Source: Rubrivivax sp. (lineage in GTDB: Bacteria > Pseudomonadota > Gammaproteobacteria > Burkholderiales > Burkholderiaceae). From it: a stretch of 64,000 nucleotides of DNA. The stretch lies in contig JAEUOZ010000037.1 of assembly GCA_016790225.1 (NCBI GenBank), positions 1 through 64,000 of the forward strand, in the 5' to 3' direction. The notes beneath the pieces are model-generated. The model saw only the letters and a list, made by a program, of their open reading frames with translations, had not been told where the DNA came from and did no database searches. Below, in pieces: positions 27,460 through 35,838 of the stretch; position 1 is the first letter of the stretch; each line of letters starts with the position of its first letter. Made by a program: the position numbers and the translations under genes.

Positions 27460-29877
27460 ATGGAAGACAGCCGCTACATCCGCTGGTTTGAAACGCTGGG
27501 CATGGGCGATCTGCCCCTGGTCGGTGGCAAGAATGCCTCGCTGGGCGAGATGTTCCAGACCCTGCGCCCGCTGGGCGTGCGCGTGCCCGATGGCTTTGCC
27601 GTCACGGCCCCCGCCTACCGCGATGCCCTGGACGCCGCCGGCGTCTGGCCGCGCCTGCACGCGCTGCTGGACGGCCTGGACAAGCGCGACGTGAGAGCCC
27701 TGGCGCAGGCCGGTGCCGCAGCCCGCGAGCTGGTCTACGCCGCGCCCATGCCGCCGGCCGTGGAGGAGGCGGTCAGGATGGCCTGGCGCGCGATGGTCGA
27801 ACGCTTCGGCCCCGGGCTGAGCGTGGCCGTGCGCAGCTCGGCCACGGCTGAAGACCTGCCCAACGCCAGCTTTGCCGGCCAGCACGACACCTACCTCAAT
27901 ATCCAGGGCGAGCAGATGCTGCTGGATGCCGTGAAGCGCTGTCAGGCCTCGCTCTTCACCGACCGCGCGATCAGCTACCGCACCGACAACGGATTCGATC
28001 ACTTCAAGGTCTATCTCTCGGTGGCCGTGATGCAGATGGTGCGCAGCGATCTGGCCAGCAGCGGCGTGATGTTCACGCTGGACACCGAAAGCGGGCACCC
28101 GGATGTCGTCTTCATCACCGGCGCCTGGGGCCTGGGCGAGAACGTCGTGCAGGGCGCCGTGGATCCCGACGAGTTCTACGTCCACAAGCCCAGCTTCAAG
28201 GCCGGCCACCGCTGCGTGCTGCGCAAGCGCCTGGGGCGCAAGCAGATCCGCATGGTCTACAGCGGCGGGCGCACGCGCGAGCCCGTGCTGAACCAGCCCA
28301 CGCCGGCGGCTGACCGCGCGCGCTGGTGCCTGAGCGACGCTGACGTGCTTGAACTGGCCGATGCCGCGATGAAGATCGAGGATCACTACTCCCGGCTCGC
28401 CGGCACCTGGCGGCCGATGGACATCGAGTGGGCCAAGGACGGCCCGGACGGTGCGCTCTACATCGTGCAGGCCCGCCCCGAGACCGCCGCCTCGCAGCGT
28501 GAGGCCAGCGTCATCGAGACCTTCGTGCTGGATGTCGCAGGCGCGGTCCGCGTGCAGGGCCGCAGCGTCGGCGAACGCATCGCCAGCGGCGCGATCCGGC
28601 GCATCCACCAGGCTTCGCAGCTGCACTTGTTCAAGCCCGGAGAGGTGCTGGTGGCCGACACCACCACGCCCGACTGGGAGCCGGTGATGAAGACCGCCGC
28701 GGCGATCGTCACCAACCGCGGCGGGCGCACCTGCCACGCGGCCATCGTGGCGCGCGAGCTGGGCATCCCGGCAGTCGTCGGCGCCGAAGGGGCCAGCGAG
28801 CAGCTGCAGGACGGCGAGCCCGTCACGGTGAGCTGCGCGGAGGGCGACATCGGCCGCGTCTATGGCGGCGTGCTGCCCTTCCACGTCGAGCGCAGCGATC
28901 TCACCGGGCTGGAGCGGCCCGCCACCGAGATCATGGTCAACCTGGGCAATCCGGAGCTCGCCTTCAAGACGGCCCTGCTGCCCTGCGATGGCGTGGGGTT
29001 GGCACGCATGGAATTCATCATCAACGAGCACATCAAGCTGCACCCGATGGCGGTGCTGCATCCGCAGCGCATCAGCGACCCTGCCGTGCGCGAGCAGGTG
29101 CGCGCGCAGCACGCCGGCTGGCCCGATGGCGCCAGCTACTTCATCGAGAAGCTGGCCGAAGGCGTGGGCACGATCGCCGCCGCCTTCTGGCCGCGCCCGG
29201 TGATCGTGCGGCTGTCGGATTTCAAGAGCAACGAGTACGCCGCGCTGCTGGGCGGGCGCGACTTCGAGCCGCGCGAAGAGAACCCGATGATCGGCTTCCG
29301 CGGCGCCTCGCGCTACATCCACCCGGCCTATGAAGAAGGCTTCGCGCTGGAATGCGCGGCGATGAAGCGTGTGCGCGAGACCATGGGGCTGAGCAACCTC
29401 AAGCTGATGATCCCCTTCTGCCGCACGCTGCAAGAAGCCCGCAGTGTGCTGGACACCATGGCCCGACACGGCCTGCGCCGCGGCGAGCAGGGCCTGCAGG
29501 TCTATGTGATGTGCGAAATCCCCAACAACGTGCTGCTGATCGACGAATTCAGCGAGCTCTTCGATGGCTTCAGCATCGGCAGCAACGACCTGACCCAGCT
29601 CACCCTGGGCATCGACCGCGACAGCGCCATCGTGGCCGGCAGCTTCGACGAGCGCGATCCCGGCATGCTGAAGATGCTGCGCCTGGCGGTCGAAGGGGCG
29701 CGCCGCAATGGCCGCCACAGCGGCATCTGCGGCCAGGCGCCTTCGGATCACCTGGAGATCGCGCGCTACCTGGTGGAGCTGGGCATCGACAGCATCAGCC
29801 TCACGCCCGACCGCGTGCTGCGCACCATGCAGGCCGTGCGCGAGATCGAGGCCGCCCGCGCGCGCCAGCCGGGCTGA
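27460..29877 (+). CDS. ppsA: Phosphoenolpyruvate synthase
   Basis: An 805-residue enzyme that converts pyruvate and ATP to PEP, AMP and phosphate, feeding gluconeogenesis. The N-terminal ATP-binding domain has LVGGKNASLGEM and VAVRSSATAEDLPNASFAGQ. The swivelling phosphohistidine domain has GGRTCHAAIVAREL with the catalytic His426. The C-terminal PEP domain contains MIGFRGASRY and GSNDLTQLTLGIDRD. GAGGAG precedes the ATG at 27460. The same frame stays open far upstream across porG, but the ribosome binding site and family length exclude that start. Its divergent partner is the pyruvate:ferredoxin oxidoreductase operon, so the two probably form a route between acetyl-CoA, pyruvate and PEP. Confidence 0.94.
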   Translation: MEDSRYIRWFETLGMGDLPLVGGKNASLGEMFQTLRPLGVRVPDGFAVTAPAYRDALDAAGVWPRLHALLDGLDKRDVRALAQAGAAARELVYAAPMPPAVEEAVRMAWRAMVERFGPGLSVAVRSSATAEDLPNASFAGQHDTYLNIQGEQMLLDAVKRCQASLFTDRAISYRTDNGFDHFKVYLSVAVMQMVRSDLASSGVMFTLDTESGHPDVVFITGAWGLGENVVQGAVDPDEFYVHKPSFKAGHRCVLRKRLGRKQIRMVYSGGRTREPVLNQPTPAADRARWCLSDADVLELADAAMKIEDHYSRLAGTWRPMDIEWAKDGPDGALYIVQARPETAASQREASVIETFVLDVAGAVRVQGRSVGERIASGAIRRIHQASQLHLFKPGEVLVADTTTPDWEPVMKTAAAIVTNRGGRTCHAAIVARELGIPAVVGAEGASEQLQDGEPVTVSCAEGDIGRVYGGVLPFHVERSDLTGLERPATEIMVNLGNPELAFKTALLPCDGVGLARMEFIINEHIKLHPMAVLHPQRISDPAVREQVRAQHAGWPDGASYFIEKLAEGVGTIAAAFWPRPVIVRLSDFKSNEYAALLGGRDFEPREENPMIGFRGASRYIHPAYEEGFALECAAMKRVRETMGLSNLKLMIPFCRTLQEARSVLDTMARHGLRRGEQGLQVYVMCEIPNNVLLIDEFSELFDGFSIGSNDLTQLTLGIDRDSAIVAGSFDERDPGMLKMLRLAVEGARRNGRHSGICGQAPSDHLEIARYLVELGIDSISLTPDRVLRTMQAVREIEAARARQPG

Positions 29878-30178
29878 GCCGGCGCACGCCCGCCCCTTGG
29901 GAGCACGCCCGTCCGCGCCGTCGCGCGACCCTTCGAACTGGGGGGAAGGCGGCGCCGCGGGGCGGCCGTACCGAAACGCTCGGACACAATCCCGCCCCGC
30001 TCGCCCCTCGTTCACAGCACCATGAATGAAGGACTGGGCGGGTAGGGCAATCCCCCCTTAGAGGCGAGAATGCCCGCTGTTGCTTGAGGGTGGCACCGCC
30101 ACCGCTAGCCAGAGCAAGACCCACCGGGCGCGCCTGCCGCGCTGCCCGCATCGCCACCACCTGAGGGAACCTGTACCC
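29878..30178 (+). other. Intergenic stretch before the SxtJ-like gene
   Basis: No supportable gene is seen in these 301 bases. A compact stem-loop, GGTGGC-ACC-GCCACC at 30089-30103, sits inside a weaker outer pairing (TTGCT near 30080 with AGCAA near 30113). It would lie in the leader of the downstream cluster. No convincing -35/-10 pair was found, although the cluster promoter is expected here. Confidence 0.4.
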
Positions 30179-30601
30179 ATGTCAGCCATCGAGGATCTGA
30201 AGCGCGAGGACGACGTCGAAATCGGCTCGGACCGCAGCTTCGGCATCGTTTTCTTCGTCGTCTTCCTCATCATCGGCCTGTGGCCGCTGATGAAGCACGG
30301 CACCGTGCGCTGGTGGTCGCTGGCCATCGCGGCCGCCTTCCTGGTCATCGCCCTGGTCTATCCCAAGGTGCTGGCGCCGCTGAACCGCCTCTGGATGAAG
30401 TTCGGCCTGCTGCTGGCCGCCATCATCAGCCCCATCTTCCTGGGCATCCTCTTTTTCCTGGTCTTCATGCCCATGGGCCTGGTGATCCGCCTGTTCGGCA
30501 AGGATCCCATGCGCCTGAAGCTGGACCCTAACGCCAAGAGCTACTGGATTCCGCGCGATCCTCCCGGCCCGGCGCCTGGCTCCATCCACCAGCAGTTCTG
30601 A
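30179..30601 (+). CDS. SxtJ-family small membrane protein
   Basis: A 140-residue inner-membrane protein with three to four hydrophobic helices (about residues 20-38, 44-62 and 72-105). Its soluble end contains GKDPMRLKLDPNAKSYWIPRDPP, a stretch recognisable in SxtJ-type proteins encoded beside SxtI-like carbamoyltransferases. The function of the family is unknown. It begins a same-strand run of five genes: this one, a 49-residue DUF5989-like protein, the carbamoyltransferase, an SGNH hydrolase and a transglutaminase/TPR lipoprotein. The start at 30179 was chosen because the open frame upstream carries no hydrophobic or conserved sequence. Confidence 0.8.
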   Translation: MSAIEDLKREDDVEIGSDRSFGIVFFVVFLIIGLWPLMKHGTVRWWSLAIAAAFLVIALVYPKVLAPLNRLWMKFGLLLAAIISPIFLGILFFLVFMPMGLVIRLFGKDPMRLKLDPNAKSYWIPRDPPGPAPGSIHQQF

Positions 30602-30628
30602 ATTTGCAAGGCTTCGGAGAGTTGCACC

Positions 30629-30778
30629 ATGTCGATCGTCAAGGAACTCATCGCCTTCCTGCGTGCGCGCAAGAAGATCTGGCTGTGGCCGCTGTTCATC
30701 ATGATGGCCCTGCTGGGCGCGTTGATCGTGCTGGCCAAGGGCTCGGCGGTCGCGCCGTTCATCTACACGCTGTTCTGA
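30629..30778 (+). CDS. DUF5989-like single-span membrane microprotein
   Basis: A 49-residue protein beginning MSIVKELIAFLRARKKIWLW with one transmembrane helix (about residues 18-38) and the short tail GSAVAPFIYTLF. Small proteins of this kind commonly sit between SxtJ-like and carbamoyltransferase genes, and GGAGAG precedes the ATG at 30629. It lies 27 bases after the SxtJ-like gene and 37 bases before the carbamoyltransferase, so the three are probably one transcript. Its size means automatic gene callers may miss it. Confidence 0.82.
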   Translation: MSIVKELIAFLRARKKIWLWPLFIMMALLGALIVLAKGSAVAPFIYTLF

Positions 30779-30815
30779 AGCGGACCCCCGGAAAGAGATT
30801 GCGAGGCCCCTGCCC

Positions 30816-32645
30816 ATGCGTGTGATTGGAATTTCGGCGTACTACCACGACAGTGCTGCGGCCCTGGTGGACAACGGCACCATCGTCGCAGCCGCCCAGG
30901 AAGAGCGCTTCACGCGCAAGAAGCACGATGCGCGCTTCCCGGTGAATGCACTGGCCTACTGCCTGAGCCAGGGCGGCCTGACGCTGAAGGACATCGACCA
31001 GATCGTCTTCTACGACAAGCCCTTCCTGAAGTTCGAGCGCCTGGTCGAGACCTACCTCAGCTTCGCACCTCGCGGTTTTCGCAGCTTCCGGCTGTCGATC
31101 CCGCTGTGGCTGCGCGAAAAGCTCTTCCTGAAGGACCTGCTGCAGAAAGAGCTGAAGAAGGGCCCCGGCGGCGAGCAGTGGAACGGCAACCTGAATTTCA
31201 GCGAGCACCACCTGAGCCACGCGGCCAGCGCCTACTACCCCTCGCCCTTCGATGAAGCCCTGGTGCTCACGATGGACGGCGTGGGTGAATGGGCCACCAC
31301 CTCGGCCGCGCGCGGCATGGGCAACAAGCTGGAGGTCTTCAAGGAGATCCACTTCCCGCACTCGCTGGGCCTGCTGTATTCGGCGTTCACGTACTACACG
31401 GGTTTCAAGGTCAACTCCGGCGAGTACAAGGTGATGGGCCTGGCGCCCTACGGCGAACCCAAGTACGTCGACAAGATCTTCAAGCACCTCATCGACGTCA
31501 AGGAAGACGGCTCCTTCCGACTGGACATGCAGTACTTCGACTACTGCACGGGCCTGACGATGACGAACAGCAAGTTCGACGAGCTGTTCGGCGGTCCGCC
31601 GCGCAAGGCCAGCGAGATGCTCACGCAGCACCACATGGACCTGGCCGCCTCGCTGCAAGCCGCCACCGAAGAGGTGGTGCTCAAGCTCACGCGCTCGATG
31701 CGCAAGGAGACGGGCATGCGCAACCTGTGCCTGGCCGGCGGCGTGGCGCTGAACTGCGTGGCCAACGGCAAGGTGCTGCGCGATGGCGCCTTCGACAACA
31801 TCTACATCCAGCCCGCAGCCGGCGATGCCGGCGGCGCACTGGGCGCCGCGCTGGTGGGCTACTACTTCAACGGCAACCAGCCGCGCTCGGCCGGCATGGA
31901 CGCGATGCACGGCTCCTACCTGGGCCCCGCCTTCACGCAGCCGGATATCGAAGCGCGCCTGATGGCGGCCGGCGCCCGGTTCACCACGCTGAACGACGAC
32001 AACCTCGTCAACACCGTGGCCGGCGATCTGGCGCAGGGCAAGGCCCTGGGCTGGTTCCAGGGCCGCATGGAATTCGGACCGCGCGCGCTGGGCAACCGTT
32101 CCATCATCGGCGACCCGCGTTCGCCCTCGATGCAGAAGACGCTGAACCTGAAGGTGAAGTACCGCGAGAGCTTCCGGCCGTTTGCGCCTTCGGTGCTGCG
32201 CGAAAAGGTAGGCGACTGGTTCGAGCTGCAGGGAGACAGTCCCTACATGCTGCTGGTGGCCGATGTGAAGAAGGAGCGCTGGGTCGAGATGACGGCCGAG
32301 GAGCAGAAGCTCTTCGGCATCGAGAAGCTCAACGTGCCGCGCTCGGACATCCCGGCCGTGACCCACGTCGATTACTCCGCCCGCATCCAGACCGTGCGCG
32401 AGGAGGTCAACCCCCGCTACCACGCGCTGCTGTCGGCCTTCGACAAGGCCACCGGCTGCCCGGTGCTGGTCAACACGAGCTTCAACGTGCGCGGCGAGCC
32501 CATCGTCGGCACGCCCGAGGATGCCTTCCGCTGCTTCATGGGCACCGAGCTGGACATCCTGGCCGTCGGCAATTGCTACCTGCGCAAGGAAGACCAGAAT
32601 CCGGCGCTGAAGCAGAACTACGAAACGGCCTTCGAACTGGATTGA
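30816..32645 (+). CDS. NodU/CmcH/SxtI-family carbamoyltransferase
   Basis: A 609-residue enzyme predicted to make carbamoyl-adenylate from carbamoyl phosphate and ATP and pass the carbamoyl group to a hydroxyl. The N-terminal Kae1-like domain has GISAYYHDSAAAL, HHLSHAASAYYPSPF (metal histidines) and LTMDGVGEWAT. CLAGGVALNCVANGK and QPAAGDAGGALGAAL follow. The C-terminal YrdC-like domain contains WFQGRMEFGPRALGNRSII and NTSFNVRGEPIV. The substrate is unknown; the neighbouring SGNH and SxtJ-like genes suggest an envelope glycan or a small secondary metabolite. It is not evidence of toxin synthesis, since the rest of a saxitoxin pathway is absent. Confidence 0.9.
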   Translation: MRVIGISAYYHDSAAALVDNGTIVAAAQEERFTRKKHDARFPVNALAYCLSQGGLTLKDIDQIVFYDKPFLKFERLVETYLSFAPRGFRSFRLSIPLWLREKLFLKDLLQKELKKGPGGEQWNGNLNFSEHHLSHAASAYYPSPFDEALVLTMDGVGEWATTSAARGMGNKLEVFKEIHFPHSLGLLYSAFTYYTGFKVNSGEYKVMGLAPYGEPKYVDKIFKHLIDVKEDGSFRLDMQYFDYCTGLTMTNSKFDELFGGPPRKASEMLTQHHMDLAASLQAATEEVVLKLTRSMRKETGMRNLCLAGGVALNCVANGKVLRDGAFDNIYIQPAAGDAGGALGAALVGYYFNGNQPRSAGMDAMHGSYLGPAFTQPDIEARLMAAGARFTTLNDDNLVNTVAGDLAQGKALGWFQGRMEFGPRALGNRSIIGDPRSPSMQKTLNLKVKYRESFRPFAPSVLREKVGDWFELQGDSPYMLLVADVKKERWVEMTAEEQKLFGIEKLNVPRSDIPAVTHVDYSARIQTVREEVNPRYHALLSAFDKATGCPVLVNTSFNVRGEPIVGTPEDAFRCFMGTELDILAVGNCYLRKEDQNPALKQNYETAFELD

Positions 32646-32723
32646 GCCCGGCCGGCGGCGCGTGCTCCGTGCCCGCCGCCGAAGCCCGGCGCTGCAGCCA
32701 GCCCGAAGCCGCGGGAGACACCC

Positions 32724-33746
32724 ATGCTCAAACGATGGATCGCCAATGCGCTGACGGTGCTCGTCATGCTGGCCGTGATGCTCGGCATCGCCGAGTTCGC
32801 GATTCCGCACCTCGTGACCCTGCGCAACGTCGGGGCCTCGTTCACGCAGTACGACCCCGTGATGTGGAAGCGGCTGAAGCCCGATTTCCAGACCACGCGC
32901 GTGACGCCGGACTTCACGATGACGTTCAGCACCAACTCGCTGGGCGCGCGTGGCCCGCAGCCGCGAGGCGAGCTCACGCAGCCGATCCTCTTCCTCGGCG
33001 ACAGCTTCACCATGGGCTATGGTGTCTCCGACGGGCAGGAGTTTCCGGCCCTCATCCAGCAGGAGCTGGTCAAACGTCACGGCGACAAGGCGCCCTATGT
33101 GCTCAACCTGGGCATGGGCGCCTCGGGCAACGGTTTCTGGATCAAGCAGCTCACGCATACCGCGGCCCGCGTCCAGCCGCGCCTGGTGGTGCTGCAGGTG
33201 CTGGAAAACGACTTCTGGGACAACCAGGTCGAGCGCCTGTTCGAGCTGGACAAGGACGGCAAGCTGGTCGAGCTGCCGGTTCCGCAGCCGGGTTTGGTGC
33301 GGCGCGTGCAGAACCTGATCGAGCAGGTGCCGGGCCTGGCCAGCTCCAACCTCGTGGGCCTGGTGCGGCAAGCCGCCTCGCAGGATCCGACGATCACGCT
33401 GACCGGTGCCGCTGCCAACGCGCCAGCCGCCTCGGCACCGGCCAAGACACAGCTGGAGCCCGGCGACCCCTTGACCCTCAGGATCATCGAAGCCGCCCTG
33501 CAGCGCTGCCGCAGCCAGGGATGGCCGGTCGTGCTGCTCTCCGTGGGCCTGCCCGGGCCGCAGAAGGCCGCCATCCGCCAGCTGGCCGAGGCCAGCCAGA
33601 CGCCGATCATCGAATTGCCATCGAAGGACGAGCGGCCTGAGCTCTACTTCAAGATCGACGGCCACTGGAATGCCCAGGGCAACGCCGATACCGCACGGCA
33701 GCTGATGGCCCGCATCGACGAGCTGAAGCTGCTGCCGCTGCCGTGA
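32724..33746 (+). CDS. SGNH/GDSL hydrolase, membrane-tethered
   Basis: A 340-residue protein with an N-terminal hydrophobic helix (residues ~8-30) that anchors or exports it. The catalytic serine is S94 in FLGDSFTMGYG. The block II and III residues are in NLGMGASGNG and LENDFWDN, and the Asp-His pair is at D312 and H314 in DGHWNAQG. It probably hydrolyses or transfers acyl groups on an extracytoplasmic glycan, as AlgJ/AlgX-like proteins do, although similarity is only at motif level. It follows the carbamoyltransferase by 78 bp, which supports a joint pathway. Confidence 0.82.
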   Translation: MLKRWIANALTVLVMLAVMLGIAEFAIPHLVTLRNVGASFTQYDPVMWKRLKPDFQTTRVTPDFTMTFSTNSLGARGPQPRGELTQPILFLGDSFTMGYGVSDGQEFPALIQQELVKRHGDKAPYVLNLGMGASGNGFWIKQLTHTAARVQPRLVVLQVLENDFWDNQVERLFELDKDGKLVELPVPQPGLVRRVQNLIEQVPGLASSNLVGLVRQAASQDPTITLTGAAANAPAASAPAKTQLEPGDPLTLRIIEAALQRCRSQGWPVVLLSVGLPGPQKAAIRQLAEASQTPIIELPSKDERPELYFKIDGHWNAQGNADTARQLMARIDELKLLPLP

Positions 33747-33840
33747 TCCCGGCGGCCCAGTCCGTCGTTCGTCGCACCGCAGGCGCCAGCCCCTCGCCCG
33801 CCCGTTGACGCCAGCGCCCGTGCGGCGCAGCATCCTGCCC

Positions 33841-35049
33841 GTGAAGACGCTGGATCGTCTGCGAGGCACCTGGCAAGCGCTGCGACGCCTGGGCCGTTGC
33901 GCCTGTGCGCTGGGCGGCCTGATGCTCGTCAGCGCCTGCAGCACGGTAGCGCCCACGCTGCCGGCAGGCTCGGCCGGCTGGCCCGATGCGGCCTATGGCC
34001 CTGAAGTCGCCGTGCCCACTCAGGACGACATCTTTGCCGTCACGCCGGCCATGCAGACCTACCTGCGCACCGAAGCCGCGCGGGAGATCCGCGTGCGCGG
34101 CGCCTACCGCGGCCTGGTGGAGGCGCTCTACCAGCAGGGGCGCCTGCGCCTGGAGTACGACAGCAGCCGCACGCGGACCGCGGCCGAGGCCTTCGAGGCG
34201 CGCCAGGGTGATTGCCTGTCCCTGGTGGTGATGACCGCGGCGCTGGCGCGCCACCTGGGCCTGGCCGTGCGCTACCAGGACATGGAAACCGAAGTCTGGG
34301 AACGCCGCGAAGAAGCGGCGCTGGACCTGCGCATCGGCCACGTCAACATCCTGCTGGGTCACGACAGCGGCGCGGTGCGCAGCGCCGGCAGCGGCACAAC
34401 CTGGCTGCTGGTGGACTTCATGCCCTCGCCCGAGCTGAATCCCCGGCTCGGCCGACCCGTGGAAGAGTCGCGCATCGTCGCCATGTGGCTCAACAACCGC
34501 GCCAGCGAAGCGCTGGTGCGCGGTGACCTGCGCACGGCGTACTGGCATGCCAAGGCCGCCTTGCAGGCCGACCCTCGCTTCGCCCATGGCTGGAATACGC
34601 TGGGCGTGGTGCACAGCCGCCACGGCCTGGCTGCCGAAGCCCAGGCTGCCTTGCGCGAAGCCCTGCGCCAGGACAACCGGCACACCGCCGCCATGGCCAA
34701 CCTGGTGGGCGTGCTGATGCAGCAAGGGCTCGATGCAGAGGCCGAGCAGTGGCTGCAACGTCACCGCGCCCTGCAGCCGGACAACCCCATGACCCTGTTC
34801 ACCCGCGCCCAGCAGGCGCTGGACCGTCAGGAGTGGTCGCAGGCCCGCCGTCTGCTGCAGCGCGCCCTGGCCCAGGGCGGCGATTGGCATGAACTGCACT
34901 TCGCCCTGGCACGCGCCTACGCCGGCCTGCGCTTGCCTGAGCTCGCCGAACGCCACCTCGCCCTGGCCGAGCAGCACGGCAGCTCCCCGGCCGTGCGATC
35001 GCGGTATGCCCGCAAGCTGGAGATGCTGCGGGCGACGCGTCTGCAGTGA
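33841..35049 (+). CDS. Lipoprotein with transglutaminase-like and TPR domains
   Basis: A 402-residue protein from the GTG at 33841. The N-terminus is a lipoprotein signal with lipobox LVSAC (Cys33). A papain/transglutaminase-like domain follows, with Cys125 in ARQGDCLSL, a His in GHVNILL near 167 and an Asp in LVDFMPS near 193. From about residue 225 there are four to five TPR-like repeats (AHGWNTLGVVHSRHGLAAEA and relatives). An in-frame TTG at 33805 would add 12 residues and is less likely. The final member of the carbamoyltransferase cluster, it probably works at the inner face of the outer membrane; its peptide or glycan partner is unknown. Confidence 0.8.
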   Translation: MKTLDRLRGTWQALRRLGRCACALGGLMLVSACSTVAPTLPAGSAGWPDAAYGPEVAVPTQDDIFAVTPAMQTYLRTEAAREIRVRGAYRGLVEALYQQGRLRLEYDSSRTRTAAEAFEARQGDCLSLVVMTAALARHLGLAVRYQDMETEVWERREEAALDLRIGHVNILLGHDSGAVRSAGSGTTWLLVDFMPSPELNPRLGRPVEESRIVAMWLNNRASEALVRGDLRTAYWHAKAALQADPRFAHGWNTLGVVHSRHGLAAEAQAALREALRQDNRHTAAMANLVGVLMQQGLDAEAEQWLQRHRALQPDNPMTLFTRAQQALDRQEWSQARRLLQRALAQGGDWHELHFALARAYAGLRLPELAERHLALAEQHGSSPAVRSRYARKLEMLRATRLQ

Positions 35050-35356
35050 GCTCCGGGATCGGCGCCGTCATCTGCCTTGTGTAGAAACGCGGGCGGCAGC
35101 CTTTGCGCCGGCGCCAGCGCCGGGGTTGAATGGCGCGTCGCGGCCCGGGCAGCCGGGACCGCAAGCCGTCTTCAGGGCGCCATTCACCCGCCTCGATACA
35201 ACGCAGCGTCCCAGGCACACCGACCGCGCCCGGCGCGTACCAGGACTGCAAGACAGGGTCGCCTGACAAGGCGAGTCCCTGGCTGTGGGCCATCGGACAG
35301 CAGGCGCCGACGCAGGCACCACAAGTGCTTCGAATTCTTTCTTCAGGGAGCTTCAG
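35050..35356 (+). other. Structured leader before the 130-residue ORFan
   Basis: No gene is supported here, but several pairings are. GAATGGCGC and GCGCCATTC (about 35126-35190) form a 9-bp inverted repeat enclosing smaller ones. At 35254-35281, CAGGG-TCGCCT-GACA-AGGCGA-GT-CCCTG forms an 11-bp stem with a 2-base bulge and a GACA loop. The GC-rich palindrome GGCGCCAGCGCC lies near 35110. These could fold in the 5' leader of the following gene; no known riboswitch class was recognised. Confidence 0.4.
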
Positions 35357-35749
35357 ATGGAATATGTCTACATGCCCGTGCAATGGGCACCCGGCAACCT
35401 CAATCAGCCCATTCTTCCCAACTGGTCGTTCAACCTGTTCAACGTGAACATGGGTACATCGTCCAATGCCGCGATCGAACAGCAGGCCCTGGTCAAGGTC
35501 GGCAGCTACGGCAAGCAGATCGGCCGCCTCGCCGAGGCCGTGGAGCTGCTGATCGACAAGCTGCAGCTCATCGAGAACGCCGATCTGACGCAAGCCGAGA
35601 AAGACACCTTGACGGTCTTCCTTGCCGACGTAGCCGCAGTCCGCAAGATCAAGAAGGAGGCGTCCTCGCGGTCGCTGCTGCGTCCGGGCCCGGATGCGTC
35701 ATCGGCACCGCTTCGAAAGAAGCTCGGTGCTGGGCATGCGTCCCTCTGA
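35357..35749 (+). CDS. Hypothetical protein, 130 residues, unrecognised
   Basis: The protein starts MEYVYMPVQWAPGNL and has AGGGAG before the ATG at 35357. It has no signal peptide or membrane helix. The first 45 residues are rich in Asn, Pro and aromatics. Residues ~50-110 look helical and amphipathic (SYGKQIGRLAEAVELLIDKL, then LTQAEKDTLTVFLADVAAVRKIK), and the tail is basic and Ser/Pro-rich. I do not recognise a family. The well-placed ribosome binding site, sensible codon use and a structured leader support a real gene. It is preceded by 307 bp of non-coding DNA, so it is likely monocistronic. Confidence 0.6.
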   Translation: MEYVYMPVQWAPGNLNQPILPNWSFNLFNVNMGTSSNAAIEQQALVKVGSYGKQIGRLAEAVELLIDKLQLIENADLTQAEKDTLTVFLADVAAVRKIKKEASSRSLLRPGPDASSAPLRKKLGAGHASL

Positions 35750-35838
35750 ACCTGGCGAGCAGCGCTCGATGCCTGAGCAGGCCTCCCTGATCCAGCGCGG
35801 CCAAGCTGAACCCGAATCCACCATCGGCTCTCCGCCCC

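Noticed and set aside
27415..30015. 866-codon open frame antisense to ppsA
   Set aside because: ppsA has a ribosome binding site and all catalytic motifs; the antisense product is low-complexity with no recognisable fold.
30816..32645. Saxitoxin-type biosynthesis
   Set aside because: Only the carbamoyltransferase and SxtJ-like genes are shared; no polyketide, amidinotransferase or dioxygenase genes are present, and this gene set is widespread outside toxin producers.
30759..33956. 1065-codon open frame antisense to the carbamoyltransferase and SGNH genes
   Set aside because: It spans two real genes and their gap, shows no motif, and is explained by codon bias in GC-rich DNA.
35050..35356. 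Known riboswitch in the leader of the ORFan
   Set aside because: The stems do not match any riboswitch consensus I can recall (TPP, SAM, cobalamin, glycine, c-di-GMP); kept only as an unclassified structured region.
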